DNA of 48,440 bases from Pelobacter sp. UBA6093. GTDB taxonomy: Bacteria; Desulfobacterota; Desulfuromonadia; Desulfuromonadales; Syntrophotaleaceae. The position numbers were made by a program, and so were the translations under genes. Within the stretch, counting starts at the first letter, position 1. Each line of letters begins with the position of its first letter. The notes below the pieces were generated by a model. The model searched no databases and was not told where the DNA came from. It saw only the letters and a program-made list of their open reading frames with translations. This document shows, piece by piece, positions 27,226 through 37,573 of this stretch. The stretch spans positions 81,616-130,055 of the forward strand of contig DIWZ01000005.1 of the NCBI GenBank assembly GCA_002435955.1, in the 5' to 3' direction.

Positions 27226-28869
27226 ATGTATTGTCACCAATGCGAACAGGCGGCTAAAGGCGTAGCATGCACCACCATCGGAGTATGTGGCAAGCAACCG
27301 GATACGGCGGCTCTGCAGGACAACCTGGTGCAGGGTTTGCGCGGCGTGGCCTTCTATGCCCATGAAGCCCGCAAACAGGGCAAGAGCGACCCGCAAATCG
27401 ACAAGTTCATGCTGGAGGGGCTGTTCGCCACGGTTACCAACGTCGACTTCGACTCGAAACACCTGGAAACGGTCATCGCCCGCTGTTATGAGATGGAAAA
27501 AAAGGCCATGGAGTTAGCCGGCATGTCGGCTGGTGGCCTGGGCAAACTCATCAAGGGAATATTCATGCCTGGTGCGTCTGCCGAGGCTAAAGACTGGAAG
27601 CCCACCGGCGACCTGGCCAAGCAGGGCGAAGCATACGGCATCGAACAGTTGCACACCGACCCGGACGTGCGCTCGGCCATCGAGATCCTGATCTACGGCC
27701 TCAAGGGCATGGCCGCCTATGCTCACCACGCCCTGATCCAGGGCAAAACCGACGATGAAGTATTCGCATTTTTTCACCGTTCCCTGGCCGCCACCTGCGA
27801 CCCCAACCTGGGCCTGATGGACTTCGTCGGCCTGGCCATGGAATGCGGCAAGGTCAACCTGACCGTCATGGGCATGCTCAACCAGGGCCACATCGAGCAC
27901 TACGGCAAGCCCGAACCGACCAAGGTCAACACCGGCACTCGTAAAGGTAAGGGGATCCTGGTCTCCGGTCATGACCTGAAAATGCTCGAGGAACTGCTCA
28001 AGCAAACCGAAGGCAAGGGCATCAACATCTACACCCACAGCGAGATGCTGCCGGCCCACGGCTATCCCGGCCTGAAAAAATACAAGCACCTTGCCGGCAA
28101 CTTCGGCGGCGCATGGCAGGATCAGGCCAAGGAATTGCCCAACTTCTCCGGTGCCATCATCTTCAACACCAACTGCATCCAGAAGCCGTCCGATTCCTAC
28201 AAGGACCGCCTGTTCACCTGGGACTGCACCGCTTGGCCGGGCGTCCGGCATCTTGAAGGCTGGGATTTCTCCGAGGTGATCGACAAGGCCCTGGCCTGCC
28301 CCGACCTGCCGGAAGCTCCGGGCAAGGAAATCCTGGTGGGCTTCGGCCATGACGCGGTGCTGGGCGTGGCCGACAAGGTCATCGAAGCGGTCAAGGCCGG
28401 CGCGGTCAGGCATTTCTTCCTCATCGGCGGCTGCGACGGCGCCAAACCGGGACGTAACTACTACACCGAGTTCGCCGAAAAAGTGCCCAAGGACTGCGTC
28501 ATCCTGACCCTGGCCTGCGGCAAGTATCGCTTCAACAAGCTCGACTTCGGCGATATCGGCGGCATCCCTCGGTTGCTTGACGTCGGCCAGTGCAACGACG
28601 CCTACAGTGCCATCCAGATCGCTGTGGCCCTGGCCGGCGCCTTCGAGTGCGGGGTAAACGATCTGCCCCTGTCGATGGTCCTGTCCTGGTACGAGCAGAA
28701 GGCGGTGGTCATCCTGCTGACCCTGCTGCACCTGGGCATCAAGAACATCAAACTCGGTCCCAGCCTGCCGGCGTTCGTCACGCCGAACGTGCTGAACTAC
28801 CTGGTGGAGAACTTCAACATCGCTCCGATCAGCACCCCTGACGCCGATCTCAAGGAAATCCTCGGCTGA
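27226..28869 (+). CDS. hcp: Hybrid cluster protein (hydroxylamine reductase / NO-handling), class I
   Basis: Hcp carries a 4Fe-2S-2O hybrid cluster and is linked to NO and hydroxylamine reduction in anaerobes. The 547-residue protein has the N-terminal pattern Cys3-x2-Cys6-x8-Cys15-x5-Cys21 (CHQCEQAAKGVACTTIGVCG). This is the compact [4Fe-4S] form of class I or III rather than the wider spacing of the E. coli class. The central three-helix region is present, as in class I. Cluster-ligand regions such as GHDLKMLEELL, NTNCIQKP and DVGQCNDAYSA are intact. No hcr reductase gene adjoins. An FNR/HcpR-like site lies upstream and a strong terminator downstream. Confidence 0.95.
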   Translation: MYCHQCEQAAKGVACTTIGVCGKQPDTAALQDNLVQGLRGVAFYAHEARKQGKSDPQIDKFMLEGLFATVTNVDFDSKHLETVIARCYEMEKKAMELAGMSAGGLGKLIKGIFMPGASAEAKDWKPTGDLAKQGEAYGIEQLHTDPDVRSAIEILIYGLKGMAAYAHHALIQGKTDDEVFAFFHRSLAATCDPNLGLMDFVGLAMECGKVNLTVMGMLNQGHIEHYGKPEPTKVNTGTRKGKGILVSGHDLKMLEELLKQTEGKGINIYTHSEMLPAHGYPGLKKYKHLAGNFGGAWQDQAKELPNFSGAIIFNTNCIQKPSDSYKDRLFTWDCTAWPGVRHLEGWDFSEVIDKALACPDLPEAPGKEILVGFGHDAVLGVADKVIEAVKAGAVRHFFLIGGCDGAKPGRNYYTEFAEKVPKDCVILTLACGKYRFNKLDFGDIGGIPRLLDVGQCNDAYSAIQIAVALAGAFECGVNDLPLSMVLSWYEQKAVVILLTLLHLGIKNIKLGPSLPAFVTPNVLNYLVENFNIAPISTPDADLKEILG

Positions 28870-28898
28870 TCCGGGTTTAACACCGATTGTGTGCAAAA

Positions 28899-28927
28899 GG
28901 CGGCAGGGAAACCTGCCGCCTTTTTTT
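28899..28927. terminator. Bidirectional terminator between hcp and the DUF72 gene
   Basis: GGCGGCAGG-GAAA-CCTGCCGCC, a 9-bp stem with a GNRA loop, followed by seven T residues. The upstream AAAA gives a T tract on the opposite strand as well, so it can serve the convergent DUF72 gene. Confidence 0.9.
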
Positions 28928-29654
28928 ATGTCCTGCCGGCCAGCAGGGCAGCAAAACGACAGGCATCCTCCTGCATGTGTATGGTATTAAAAAAAACCAC
29001 CCCCTGCTTGCGGCGGCAAAAACCCCTCAATTGCCTGAGCTCTTCATCGCTGTAGCGGTGGCGATATCCGGTCACCCCCTGCAACCGATAATAGATGGGA
29101 CCGCGACTGAGCACCGGCTCGGCTAGAGGATCGGCGCAATGAACCAACCGGTTACGCCGGCAGACTTCCGCAATGAGCTTATGCGGCCATCCTTCCGGAG
29201 GGGCCCAGGCAAGAAAAAAACGCCCCCTGTCAATAGTATGAAAAAACTCATCCATGCGCAGAATGTGCTCGGTGGTTGGATCGAAACTCGGCGGACTTTG
29301 AAATAGAATGGCCCTGGCATGCAGCAGGCCGGCCAGCTCCCGCAAGGCCTGCCAGGCCGCCAGGACCTCATCGGTAACACGGAAACCGCCGCAGCGGTCA
29401 AGCGCCTGGGGCAGATAGCCCTCATCGAGAAAACGAAAACTGGGGCAGGACGGGTCGTGGGTGATAAGCTGCCATGCCTTGAGACTGAAATAAAATCCAT
29501 CCGGCGCCTGCGCCCGCCATTTCGCCACCGTCTCGGGGCGAGGCAAACGATAGAACGTCTGCTGGATCTCCACCGCCGGCAACGCCTGAAAGTAAGCTTC
29601 TGGAGTACAGGCAAATCCGCAACAGCCGACCTTGACATCTGTGCGAAAAAACAT
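28926..29654 (-). CDS. DUF72 (YecE-like) family protein
   Basis: The 242-residue protein belongs to the DUF72/YecE family, which has a TIM-barrel fold and no proven activity. Family features are VEIQQTFYRLPRPETVAKWRAQ, GFYFSLKAWQLITH and LFQSPPSFDP, with IYYRLQGV and FFNTIHMQEDA near the end. It is convergent with hcp and shares its terminator. Nothing here points to a specific role. Confidence 0.85.
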   Translation of the reverse strand: MFFRTDVKVGCCGFACTPEAYFQALPAVEIQQTFYRLPRPETVAKWRAQAPDGFYFSLKAWQLITHDPSCPSFRFLDEGYLPQALDRCGGFRVTDEVLAAWQALRELAGLLHARAILFQSPPSFDPTTEHILRMDEFFHTIDRGRFFLAWAPPEGWPHKLIAEVCRRNRLVHCADPLAEPVLSRGPIYYRLQGVTGYRHRYSDEELRQLRGFCRRKQGVVFFNTIHMQEDACRFAALLAGRT

Positions 29655-30064
29655 CTTCCGGCCCCCTTGGAGCCTGTCGACAGACTCCTTGTTTCACGCA
29701 TTCCAGCACGGGACGTAACCGCCATCCATCCCGTCAAATATTCCTGAATATATATTACCCTTTATAATGCGAATATTTTCAACTTCCATGCCTTGCCCAT
29801 AGGCATAAACTCGCCTACCATTATTACTGGACAGTGGCTGACTCCCAAGCTTGCCCCCAGGGTATGGAAATCAGGCACCGCCTGCTTGCCGTTTTTTTGA
29901 CGAACTTAATATTTTTCCATTTCGTCATTGAATACATGGACTGCTACTATCCCTGCAGGCTGTTACAAAAATCTTCCACTCCCTCAGTTTTGATCAAAGC
30001 GGCAGAAAACCGGCTGCTTTCCCTGAATAATTAACGCTCGCCCTTGATTTTCAAAGGATCTTGC
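29655..30064. other. Intergenic region upstream of the REC-GGDEF-EAL gene
   Basis: It contains a REP-like fragment (29669-29688), then an AT-rich stretch (29735-29800) with a perfect TATAAT at 29763-29768 but no good -35 at the right distance. A 66-codon open frame at 29834-30034 has no ribosome site or family likeness and is not accepted as a gene. Confidence 0.5.
29669..29688. repeat. REP-like element, minimal palindrome
   Basis: GGAGCCTGTCGACAGACTCC is a 20-bp near-perfect palindrome. It matches the outer arm parts of the complete element at 22535-22606 with the inside missing. Confidence 0.55.
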
Positions 30065-32554
30065 ATGCTAGCTGAAGGGCTCAAAATTCTGATCGTAGAA
30101 GATGAAGACGCCCATGCGGACGCCATTTGCCGAGCTTTCCATGCCGTCGCTGCTTCGGCAGACACAAGGATCGTCGGGACGTTGAGGCAATATCGCCTGG
30201 TCATGGCCACCGATCCGCCTGACCTGGTCTTGATGGATCTCAATCTTCCCGATGGCTGCGCCATAGATATTTTGCCCCAACCACCCATAGGCGGGCCATG
30301 TCCCTACATCATCATGACAGCCTTTGGAAATGAGGAAATGGCTGTCGCGGCTTTGAAAGCCGGCGCACTGGACTACATTGTAAAGTCGCCGGATACATTT
30401 GCGGGCATGCCCCAAAAAGTGGCCCGTACACTGCGGGAATGGAAATTGCTCAAAGAGAAACAGCAGGTTGAAGACGAGCTGAAAAAGAGCGAGGAAAAGT
30501 TCCGACAGCTCGCCGAAACGACCGAGGCGATTTTTTGGGAATACGACCTGGTCAACGACCGCTGGGACTATGTCGCGCCACAAGTAACCCGCATGCTGGG
30601 ATATGCACCGGAGGAATGGACAAACTTTCAGTTCTGGACGGACCGCCTCCATGAGACGGATCGGGAATGGGTCCTACGCTATTGTATTAAGAAGAGGCAA
30701 ACTGGAAAGACCCACACCTTTGACTATCGATTCCTGAAAAAAGACGGAGGCATGGTCTGGTTGCGGGATTTTGTCAGTGTGGAAATGGAGGGCGCTCATC
30801 CGATTCGCATGCGCGGTCTCATGATCGACATTACCGATCGCAAGAAGACAGAACTTGATTTGCAAAAACTTAGTCTGGCCGTTAAACAGAGTCCGGCAAC
30901 AGTGGTTATTACGGATCTCCTGGGGGCCATCGAGTATGTCAATCCCAAATTCACCCGCATTACCGGGTACACCCTCGACGAGGTGCGTGGCCTGAATCCA
31001 CGTATTTTGCAGTCGGGGAACATGCCTGCGGAAGTCTATCGATCCCTGTGGGAAACCATCTCCCAAGGCGAAGAATGGCACGGCGAGCTTGAGAACAAAC
31101 GCAAGGACGGCAGTCTCTTCTGGGAACTGGCCTCCATATCCCCGGTGCGTGACCAGGCAGGGAACATCACCCATTTCATAGGGGTCAAGGAAGACATCAC
31201 TGAACGTAAACGATACGAAGAGCGATTGCAATACATGGCTACCCACGATGAGTTGACCGGATTGGTCAACCGGACGCTGCTGCAGGACCGCCTGGCGCAA
31301 TCGATGAGTTGCGCCCACCTCTCAGGTCGACATGTGGCCATACTGCTCCTCGATATTGATCGGTTCAAGATGATCAACGACAGCCTGGGGCATGATTTTG
31401 GGGACAAATTGTTGCGCGCCGTGGCGCAGCGCCTGTTGCAGGTCGTGCGTTCGGGAGACCTTGTAGCCCGGCTGGGAGGCGATGAATTTGTGGTTCTGCT
31501 CTCGGAGGTGGAGGAGGCTTCAACGGCAGGGCTGGTGGCAGGCAAGCTATTACAGAAACTGGCCTGGCCCTTCACCATCGATAATCGGGAGATCATCGTG
31601 ACCGCCAGTATGGGAATCTGTCTTTCCTCCCCGGAAAATGCGGATGGCATCACCCTGATCCGCAACGCCGATATAGCCATGTACCGAGCAAAATCCGCCG
31701 GCAACAATTTCGCGTTTTATTCTCCCGAGATGAACAGCCAGATACTTGAGACCATGGAGCTGGAAAGCGCGCTGCGCCTGGCCCTTGAACGGGAAGAATT
31801 CTGTTTGCACTACCAGCCCAAGGTGGACCTGGCAAGCGCCCGCATCACCGGCTTTGAGGCCCTGATCCGCTGGAACCACCCTCAGCGCGGAATGGTCTCG
31901 CCGGTCGACTTTATCCCCCTTGCCGAAGAAACAGGCTTGATCGTGCCGATCGGAAGCTGGGTGCTGCTGGAGGCCTGTCGGCAGGCGAAAGCCTGGCAGG
32001 CACAGGGTCTGCCGCACCTGACTGTCGCTGTCAACCTCTCGGCAAGACAGTTCCGAAAGGGCGATCTGGCGCAGTCGGTCAGCGCCATCCTGGAACAAAC
32101 CGGGCTGGACGCGCAGCTTTTGGATCTGGAGATTACCGAGAGCATGGTCATGGACGACTCCGATGGGGCGGAGCAGACCATGCACAATCTAAAACAGTTG
32201 GGAGTAAAACTGAGTCTGGATGATTTCGGCACCGGATATTCGAGCCTGAACTGTCTGCGCCGTTTCCCCGTCGACACCCTGAAAATCGATCGTTCATTTA
32301 TCAACGACGTCGCCAGCGACCAAAGCTGCGCATCTGTTGCTACCAGCATCATCGCCATTGCCCACAACCTGAAACTCGACACGGTGGCCGAAGGCGTGGA
32401 GACCCGGGAACAGCTCGCCTTTCTTGCCGGTTGCGGCTGCGACGCCTACCAGGGCTTTGTTTTCAGCAAGCCCTTGCCGGCCGAACAGTTTGCCGATTTG
32501 TTCATTACGGAGGGAAAAGCAGCAGGCCAAAGTTCTTCTCCAATGTCCCCTTGA
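30065..32554 (+). CDS. Response regulator with PAS-PAS-GGDEF-EAL output (c-di-GMP turnover)
   Basis: The 829-residue cytoplasmic protein has a receiver (about 5-125, phospho-Asp58 in MDLNLPDG), two PAS domains (about 143-262 and 268-382), GGDEF and EAL. The GGDEF motif (471-475) is intact, so diguanylate cyclase activity is possible. The EAL motif (598-600, in GFEALIRW) and the DDFGTGYSSL and KIDRSFI stretches are also intact, so phosphodiesterase activity is possible. The ATG at 30065 follows AAAGGA by 6 nt; a start seven codons earlier is less well supported. It heads a signalling block and probably receives phosphate from a nearby kinase, though the pairing is not proven. Confidence 0.92.
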   Translation: MLAEGLKILIVEDEDAHADAICRAFHAVAASADTRIVGTLRQYRLVMATDPPDLVLMDLNLPDGCAIDILPQPPIGGPCPYIIMTAFGNEEMAVAALKAGALDYIVKSPDTFAGMPQKVARTLREWKLLKEKQQVEDELKKSEEKFRQLAETTEAIFWEYDLVNDRWDYVAPQVTRMLGYAPEEWTNFQFWTDRLHETDREWVLRYCIKKRQTGKTHTFDYRFLKKDGGMVWLRDFVSVEMEGAHPIRMRGLMIDITDRKKTELDLQKLSLAVKQSPATVVITDLLGAIEYVNPKFTRITGYTLDEVRGLNPRILQSGNMPAEVYRSLWETISQGEEWHGELENKRKDGSLFWELASISPVRDQAGNITHFIGVKEDITERKRYEERLQYMATHDELTGLVNRTLLQDRLAQSMSCAHLSGRHVAILLLDIDRFKMINDSLGHDFGDKLLRAVAQRLLQVVRSGDLVARLGGDEFVVLLSEVEEASTAGLVAGKLLQKLAWPFTIDNREIIVTASMGICLSSPENADGITLIRNADIAMYRAKSAGNNFAFYSPEMNSQILETMELESALRLALEREEFCLHYQPKVDLASARITGFEALIRWNHPQRGMVSPVDFIPLAEETGLIVPIGSWVLLEACRQAKAWQAQGLPHLTVAVNLSARQFRKGDLAQSVSAILEQTGLDAQLLDLEITESMVMDDSDGAEQTMHNLKQLGVKLSLDDFGTGYSSLNCLRRFPVDTLKIDRSFINDVASDQSCASVATSIIAIAHNLKLDTVAEGVETREQLAFLAGCGCDAYQGFVFSKPLPAEQFADLFITEGKAAGQSSSPMSP

Positions 32555-32645
32555 CCCCCTGCCGGATCGGGACAACCTTCCGGCATCAAACGCAACGTGC
32601 AGGCAGGCAAATGCAACATGAGACCCCGATCAGGGATGTGAACAG

Positions 32646-35039
32646 GTGAGCTTCGCAGCAGATCAAAAATGCCCTGGACAGGGCCAGATAAAAGTCTTTT
32701 CCCTTACCGGATGGCTATGGCTCGCATGGTTCATGCTCATCGCCGCACCGCTTGTTTACCACCCCGAAACCGCTCAGGCAACAACCGCTGCTCCAGACGT
32801 GATCCAGGCGGCAAGCGAGTCCGCCTACCCCCCCTTCAGTATCGTTACGCAAGACAACCAGGCAGACGGCTTTTCCGTCGAGCTGTTGCGAGCTGCTCTC
32901 AAAGCGATGCACAAGGACGTTTCCTTCAAGGTGGGCACCTGGGCTGAAGTCAGACAGGATCTCGCGGAAGGCAGAGTGCAGGTGTTGCCCCTGGTCGGCC
33001 GGACCCCCGAGCGTGAGATGATCTACGATTTCACCTTTCCTTATCTCACCATGCACGGAACCATCCTGGTCCGCGATGACGAAACCCGCATCCGTTCCCT
33101 GGAAGACCTCAAGGGCAGGCAGGTAGCGGTCATGTCCGGCGACAATGCAGAGGAATTTCTGCAGCGCATGAACCTGGGAGCCGCAATCGTTCCAACGCCC
33201 TCCTTTGAGGACGCCATCCGTGAACTGGCGGCCGGCAAGCACGACGCGGTCATCATACAAAAACTTCTAGCGTTGCAATTGATGAAGCAACTGGAAGTGA
33301 CCAATGTCAGAACCGTCGGCCCTCCCCTGGAGAAGTTTGTGCAATCGTTCTGTTTTGCCGTGCGCAAGGGCGACAGCGAACTCCTCAGGGTTCTCAACGA
33401 GGGCCTGTCCATCGTCTTCGCCGACGACACCTTCAACCGTTTGCGGGTCAAGTGGTTCGCCCCCATTGAAGCGATTGAACACAGCAGAAGCCGCATCGTT
33501 GTAGGTGGAGACAGCAATTATCCTCCCTACGAGTTCCTGGATAAAAATGGCCAGCCGGCCGGTTATAACGTCGACCTGACCCGTGCCATTGCCAAGCAGA
33601 TGGGGATCGCGGTGGAGATCCGCCTCGGACCCTGGGGCGAGATCCGCAAGGGCCTGGAGAACAAGTCTATCGATATCATTCAAGGGATGTTTTACTCGGC
33701 GGAGCGGGATATCCTCTACAGTTTTTCTCCGGCTCATTCGGTCGTCAATCATGTCATCGTGGTCAAATCCGGCACAGATCCTCCCCAAAGCCTGTCGGAT
33801 CTGTCCGGAAAATCGATCGTGGTCATGGCCGGCGACATCATGCATGACGCTGCCGTCAAACACGGCTATGCCGGGCAACTGGTTCTCGCCGAATCGCAAG
33901 AGGAGGCCCTTCGCCTGTTGGCCAAGGGTAACTATGACTGTGCGCTGGTGGCCAAAATACCGGCGCACTACTGGATCAACAAACACCGGTGGAAAAATCT
34001 CAGGGTTGCCGACTCGTCGATTCTATCGCCGGAATACTGCTATGCGTCTCCACACAACAAAGACGGGATACTCCCCCTCTTCTCCGAAGGTCTGGCCAAC
34101 ATCAAGAGTTCCGGCCAATACCGGGACATCTATTCCAGGTGGCTGGGTGTCTACGAAAAACCCCGTGTCGGATGGCGGGATGTTCTGAGATATTCCCTCT
34201 TCACGACAATTCCCATCTTCATATTGCTGATCGGGTCCATGCTCTGGTCGCGAGCCCTGCGCCGCCAGGTCGCCTTGCGAACCGCGGAACTGCAGACTGA
34301 AATCGTCCAACGCCAGCGGAAAGAGGCGGAGATCGAAGCCAAAAATGCGGAGCTTGAGCGGTTTACCTACACCGCATCGCATGACCTGAAAAGCCCGCTG
34401 GTCACGCTCAAGGCCTTTTTGGGTTTTTTTGAAAGAGATCTGGAGGCAGGCAATACGGAGAAAATTAAATCGGACATGCACTACATGCACACGGCTGTCG
34501 ACAAGATGAGTGGTCTGCTCGCCGATCTGCTCGAGATATCGAGGGTCGGCCTGGCGGTGTGCAAGTCGGAAGCGGTTTCGTTCCGCGAGGTCGTCGATGA
34601 AGCGTTGTTGCTGGTGGCAGGAGCGATTAATGAAACAGGCGTGACGGTGACGGTCGTGGAGGACCCGGTGGTTCTCTTCGGTGATCGGACGCGGTTGGTG
34701 GAGATCTGGCAAAACCTGATCGACAACTCCATAAAATACAGGACCCCCCGGCAGCCCTCAATTATCGAGATTGGCGTGGATCTCTCTGCGGATGCCCCGG
34801 TCTTCTATGTCCGCGACAATGGGCTGGGCATCGATCCCCGCTTTCACGACAAGATCTTCGGCTTATTTAACCAGCTCAACCCCGACATCGAGGGATCCGG
34901 AGTAGGGTTGGCCCTGGTCAAGCGCATCGTGGAACTGCATAAAGGCACAATCTGGGTGGAGTCGGAGGGGGCAGGCCATGGCGCGTGCTTCCGTTTCACC
35001 CTTCCGGGGACCCAAAAAGGGCACAAACCAGGCAATTAA
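32646..35039 (+). CDS. Sensor histidine kinase with two periplasmic SBP_bac_3 domains
   Basis: The 797-residue protein starts with GTG, preceded by AGGGATGTG. A membrane helix/signal (about 21-38) is followed by two tandem amino-acid-type solute-binding domains (about 52-275 and 282-502). A membrane helix (516-534), a short coiled linker, HisKA with His579 in SHDLKSP, and an ATPase domain ending in GSGVGLALVKRIVELHKG come next. The kinase core is of the phytochrome/cyanobacterial type and closely resembles that of the next gene. It should sense small ligands such as amino acids or similar compounds outside the cell. There is no receiver domain; the CheY-like protein at 37570 is the likely partner. 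Confidence 0.9.
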   Translation: MSFAADQKCPGQGQIKVFSLTGWLWLAWFMLIAAPLVYHPETAQATTAAPDVIQAASESAYPPFSIVTQDNQADGFSVELLRAALKAMHKDVSFKVGTWAEVRQDLAEGRVQVLPLVGRTPEREMIYDFTFPYLTMHGTILVRDDETRIRSLEDLKGRQVAVMSGDNAEEFLQRMNLGAAIVPTPSFEDAIRELAAGKHDAVIIQKLLALQLMKQLEVTNVRTVGPPLEKFVQSFCFAVRKGDSELLRVLNEGLSIVFADDTFNRLRVKWFAPIEAIEHSRSRIVVGGDSNYPPYEFLDKNGQPAGYNVDLTRAIAKQMGIAVEIRLGPWGEIRKGLENKSIDIIQGMFYSAERDILYSFSPAHSVVNHVIVVKSGTDPPQSLSDLSGKSIVVMAGDIMHDAAVKHGYAGQLVLAESQEEALRLLAKGNYDCALVAKIPAHYWINKHRWKNLRVADSSILSPEYCYASPHNKDGILPLFSEGLANIKSSGQYRDIYSRWLGVYEKPRVGWRDVLRYSLFTTIPIFILLIGSMLWSRALRRQVALRTAELQTEIVQRQRKEAEIEAKNAELERFTYTASHDLKSPLVTLKAFLGFFERDLEAGNTEKIKSDMHYMHTAVDKMSGLLADLLEISRVGLAVCKSEAVSFREVVDEALLLVAGAINETGVTVTVVEDPVVLFGDRTRLVEIWQNLIDNSIKYRTPRQPSIIEIGVDLSADAPVFYVRDNGLGIDPRFHDKIFGLFNQLNPDIEGSGVGLALVKRIVELHKGTIWVESEGAGHGACFRFTLPGTQKGHKPGN

Positions 35040-35095
35040 GAGTTCGGCTGTCGGCAGGTTCCCGGAGGAATACCCTGACTGTAAAGGATACATCT

Positions 35096-37573
35096 TTGAG
35101 CACCCTACCCCTGCGCCTGTTACTTTTCTGTTGTCTGCTCAGTGTTCTTGTGCAGAATCCTGCCTGGGCGGAATCGCCGCGTCTGATCCGAATCGGGGCT
35201 TTCAACTATTACCCCGGCATCTTCCAGGATACGGACGGTGCCGTTAAGGGGTTTTACGTCGATGCTCTGGCCGAAGTGGCCAAACGCGAAAACCTCCGCA
35301 TCGAGTATGTATACGGATCCTGGGCCGAAGGGCTCGAACGTATCCGAACCGGTGAAATCGATCTGCTCACCAGCGTTGCCTATACCCCTGAACGGGCAAA
35401 GTATCTGGATTACGCCAAAACGCCATTGCTGACCGTATGGGGTGAACTGTACGTGCCCCTCGCATCGGAAATCGACAACATCACCAAGATGCAGGACAAA
35501 AAAGTCGCGGTAATGAAGCATGATTTTAACGGCCAGTCGTTTATCGAACTGGTGAAATCGTTCGGCATTACCTGCGAATTTGTCGAACTGGCCGGATTCG
35601 AGGAAGTCTTCGCGGCCGTTGCCGAAAAACGGGCCGACGCCGGGGTTGTTAACAACACGTTTGGGGGCCCCAAACATAAGGAGTACCAACTCAGATCAAC
35701 CGGGGTTGTGTTCAATCCGTTTGATATTTATTTCGCCGTTGCCAAAAACAAAAATACCGATCTGCTGACCCTGCTGGACACTTATCTGACGAGGTGGCGG
35801 CATCAGGAAGATTCGGTTTACCTCAAGGCTCGGCAGCAGTGGGCTCACGGCACACCCGAAAAGGTGCATGTCATTCCCCACTGGCTGCTGCTGTGCTTCG
35901 CACTGCTTGGATTGCTGACGCTGCTGGCAACCGCCTTCATTATTCTGCTGCGCAGGCAGGTGGGGCGCAGCACCAAGGCTATTTTGCAACGTGAAGCCAG
36001 CTTGCGAGAGAGCACCGAGATGACCCGGTTGCTGCTCAATTCCACCGCGGAGGCGCTTTTCGGCCTCGATCTCGATGGCACCTGTACCTTTTGCAACACC
36101 GCATGCCTCAAGATTCTCGGTTACGACCGCGCGGAACAACTTGTCGGCAAAAACATGCATGAACTCATTCATTACGCCCGGGAGGACGGCTCCCTGCTTG
36201 AAGCCAGGGACTGCCTGATCCTGCAATCCCTCCACCAGGAAGCAGTCATCCATGTCGAGGATGAGGTGTTCTGGCGGGCGGATGGGACTTTTTTCCCCAT
36301 CGAATATTGGGGCCACCCCATCCTTCGGGAAAACAAAATTCTTGGCTGGGTTGTGACCTTCGTGGATATCACCGAACGTAAACGACTGGAAGACAGCTAT
36401 GTGTTTCTTTCGCAAAGTGGTTACCAGCACCCGGGCGAAAACTTTTTCGAAGCGCTGGTGCGCCATCTCGCCGAAAATCTGAACCTTGATTATGTCTGTA
36501 TCTATCGACTCAAAGGAGATGGGCACCTCGCCCGGACTGTGGCGATCTACCATGATGGCCAGCTCAGAGACAATATCGAGTATTCCCTGGAGGGAATGCC
36601 CTGTGGTGAAATGGCAAGTCAGTCGATTCGTTGTTTTGCCGAAGGGGTGCGTCACCTGTTTCCACAAGCTTGTCTGCTTCAGGAACTGCAGGCCGTGAGT
36701 TATATGGGGGCCACCCTGTGGAGTTTTGATGGCCGACCGATCGGTCTGATCGCGGGTATTGGCCGCAACCGGCTGGCCAACGTGCAGCTGGCGGAATCCA
36801 TCCTCAAACTGGTTTCGTTACGCGCGGCCAGCGAACTGGAACGCACCCAGGCAGCAGAAGAACTGCTGCAAAAAAATATTGAAATCGAACGTTTCACCTA
36901 CGCGGTATCCCATGATCTGAAAAGCCCGCTGGTGACCATTAAAACCTTCCTCGGATATCTGCAACACGATCTTGCCGTCGGCAACAGCGAAACCATTGAA
37001 AAAGACATGGGATTTATGCGTGCCGCCACGGAAAAGATGACAAACCTGCTAGATGAACTGTTGCGAATGTCACGCGTGGGGCGAGTGATCAACCCGCCGG
37101 TACAGGTATCGTTTGACGCGTTGGTGGCAGAGGTTTTGGCAACCGTGGCGGGAGCGATCCAGCAGCGCGGGGTTGAGGTCCGGGTGACGAAGGGCGCCGT
37201 GATCCTGCATGGAGACAGGCCGCGGCTGGCGGAAATCTGGCAGAATCTGATCGACAACGCCGTCAAATACATGGGGAACCAGCCGGCGCCCCGCATTGAA
37301 ATCGGTCTGGAAACTATGGGCAAGGAGCAGATCTTTTATGTGCGCGACAACGGCATGGGGATCGATCCCCGCCATGGCCATAAAATTTTCGGACTTTTTG
37401 ACAAGCTGGATCCTTGCACGGAGGGAGCGGGGCTCGGCCTGGCTCTGGTGAAAAGGATCGTGGAACTTTATAAGGGCAGGATCTGGTTGGAATCGGAGGG
37501 GCATGGACTGGGCAGCTGCTTTCGATTTACCCTGCCCGAGGCGTTTAACCGACAAGGAGATGGTCAAGCATGA
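35096..37573 (+). CDS. Sensor histidine kinase: SBP_bac_3-TM-PAS-GAF-HisKA-HATPase
   Basis: The best start is TTG at 35096: AAAGGA lies 7 nt upstream and the protein then opens with a clean signal peptide ending NPAWA (about residue 25). Longer frames reach back into the previous gene and begin with a non-secretory stretch. The 825-residue protein has one solute-binding domain (about 28-255), a membrane helix (about 263-288), PAS (about 315-435), a GAF-like region (about 450-600), HisKA with His606 in SHDLKSP, and an ATPase domain ending GAGLGLALVKRIVELYKG. Its kinase half is a paralogue of the preceding gene. It overlaps the receiver gene by ATGA. Confidence 0.85.
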   Translation: MSTLPLRLLLFCCLLSVLVQNPAWAESPRLIRIGAFNYYPGIFQDTDGAVKGFYVDALAEVAKRENLRIEYVYGSWAEGLERIRTGEIDLLTSVAYTPERAKYLDYAKTPLLTVWGELYVPLASEIDNITKMQDKKVAVMKHDFNGQSFIELVKSFGITCEFVELAGFEEVFAAVAEKRADAGVVNNTFGGPKHKEYQLRSTGVVFNPFDIYFAVAKNKNTDLLTLLDTYLTRWRHQEDSVYLKARQQWAHGTPEKVHVIPHWLLLCFALLGLLTLLATAFIILLRRQVGRSTKAILQREASLRESTEMTRLLLNSTAEALFGLDLDGTCTFCNTACLKILGYDRAEQLVGKNMHELIHYAREDGSLLEARDCLILQSLHQEAVIHVEDEVFWRADGTFFPIEYWGHPILRENKILGWVVTFVDITERKRLEDSYVFLSQSGYQHPGENFFEALVRHLAENLNLDYVCIYRLKGDGHLARTVAIYHDGQLRDNIEYSLEGMPCGEMASQSIRCFAEGVRHLFPQACLLQELQAVSYMGATLWSFDGRPIGLIAGIGRNRLANVQLAESILKLVSLRAASELERTQAAEELLQKNIEIERFTYAVSHDLKSPLVTIKTFLGYLQHDLAVGNSETIEKDMGFMRAATEKMTNLLDELLRMSRVGRVINPPVQVSFDALVAEVLATVAGAIQQRGVEVRVTKGAVILHGDRPRLAEIWQNLIDNAVKYMGNQPAPRIEIGLETMGKEQIFYVRDNGMGIDPRHGHKIFGLFDKLDPCTEGAGLGLALVKRIVELYKGRIWLESEGHGLGSCFRFTLPEAFNRQGDGQA

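Noticed and set aside
29834..30034. A 66-codon frame upstream of the REC-GGDEF-EAL gene
   Set aside because: No ribosome site, no family similarity and no terminator or operon context.
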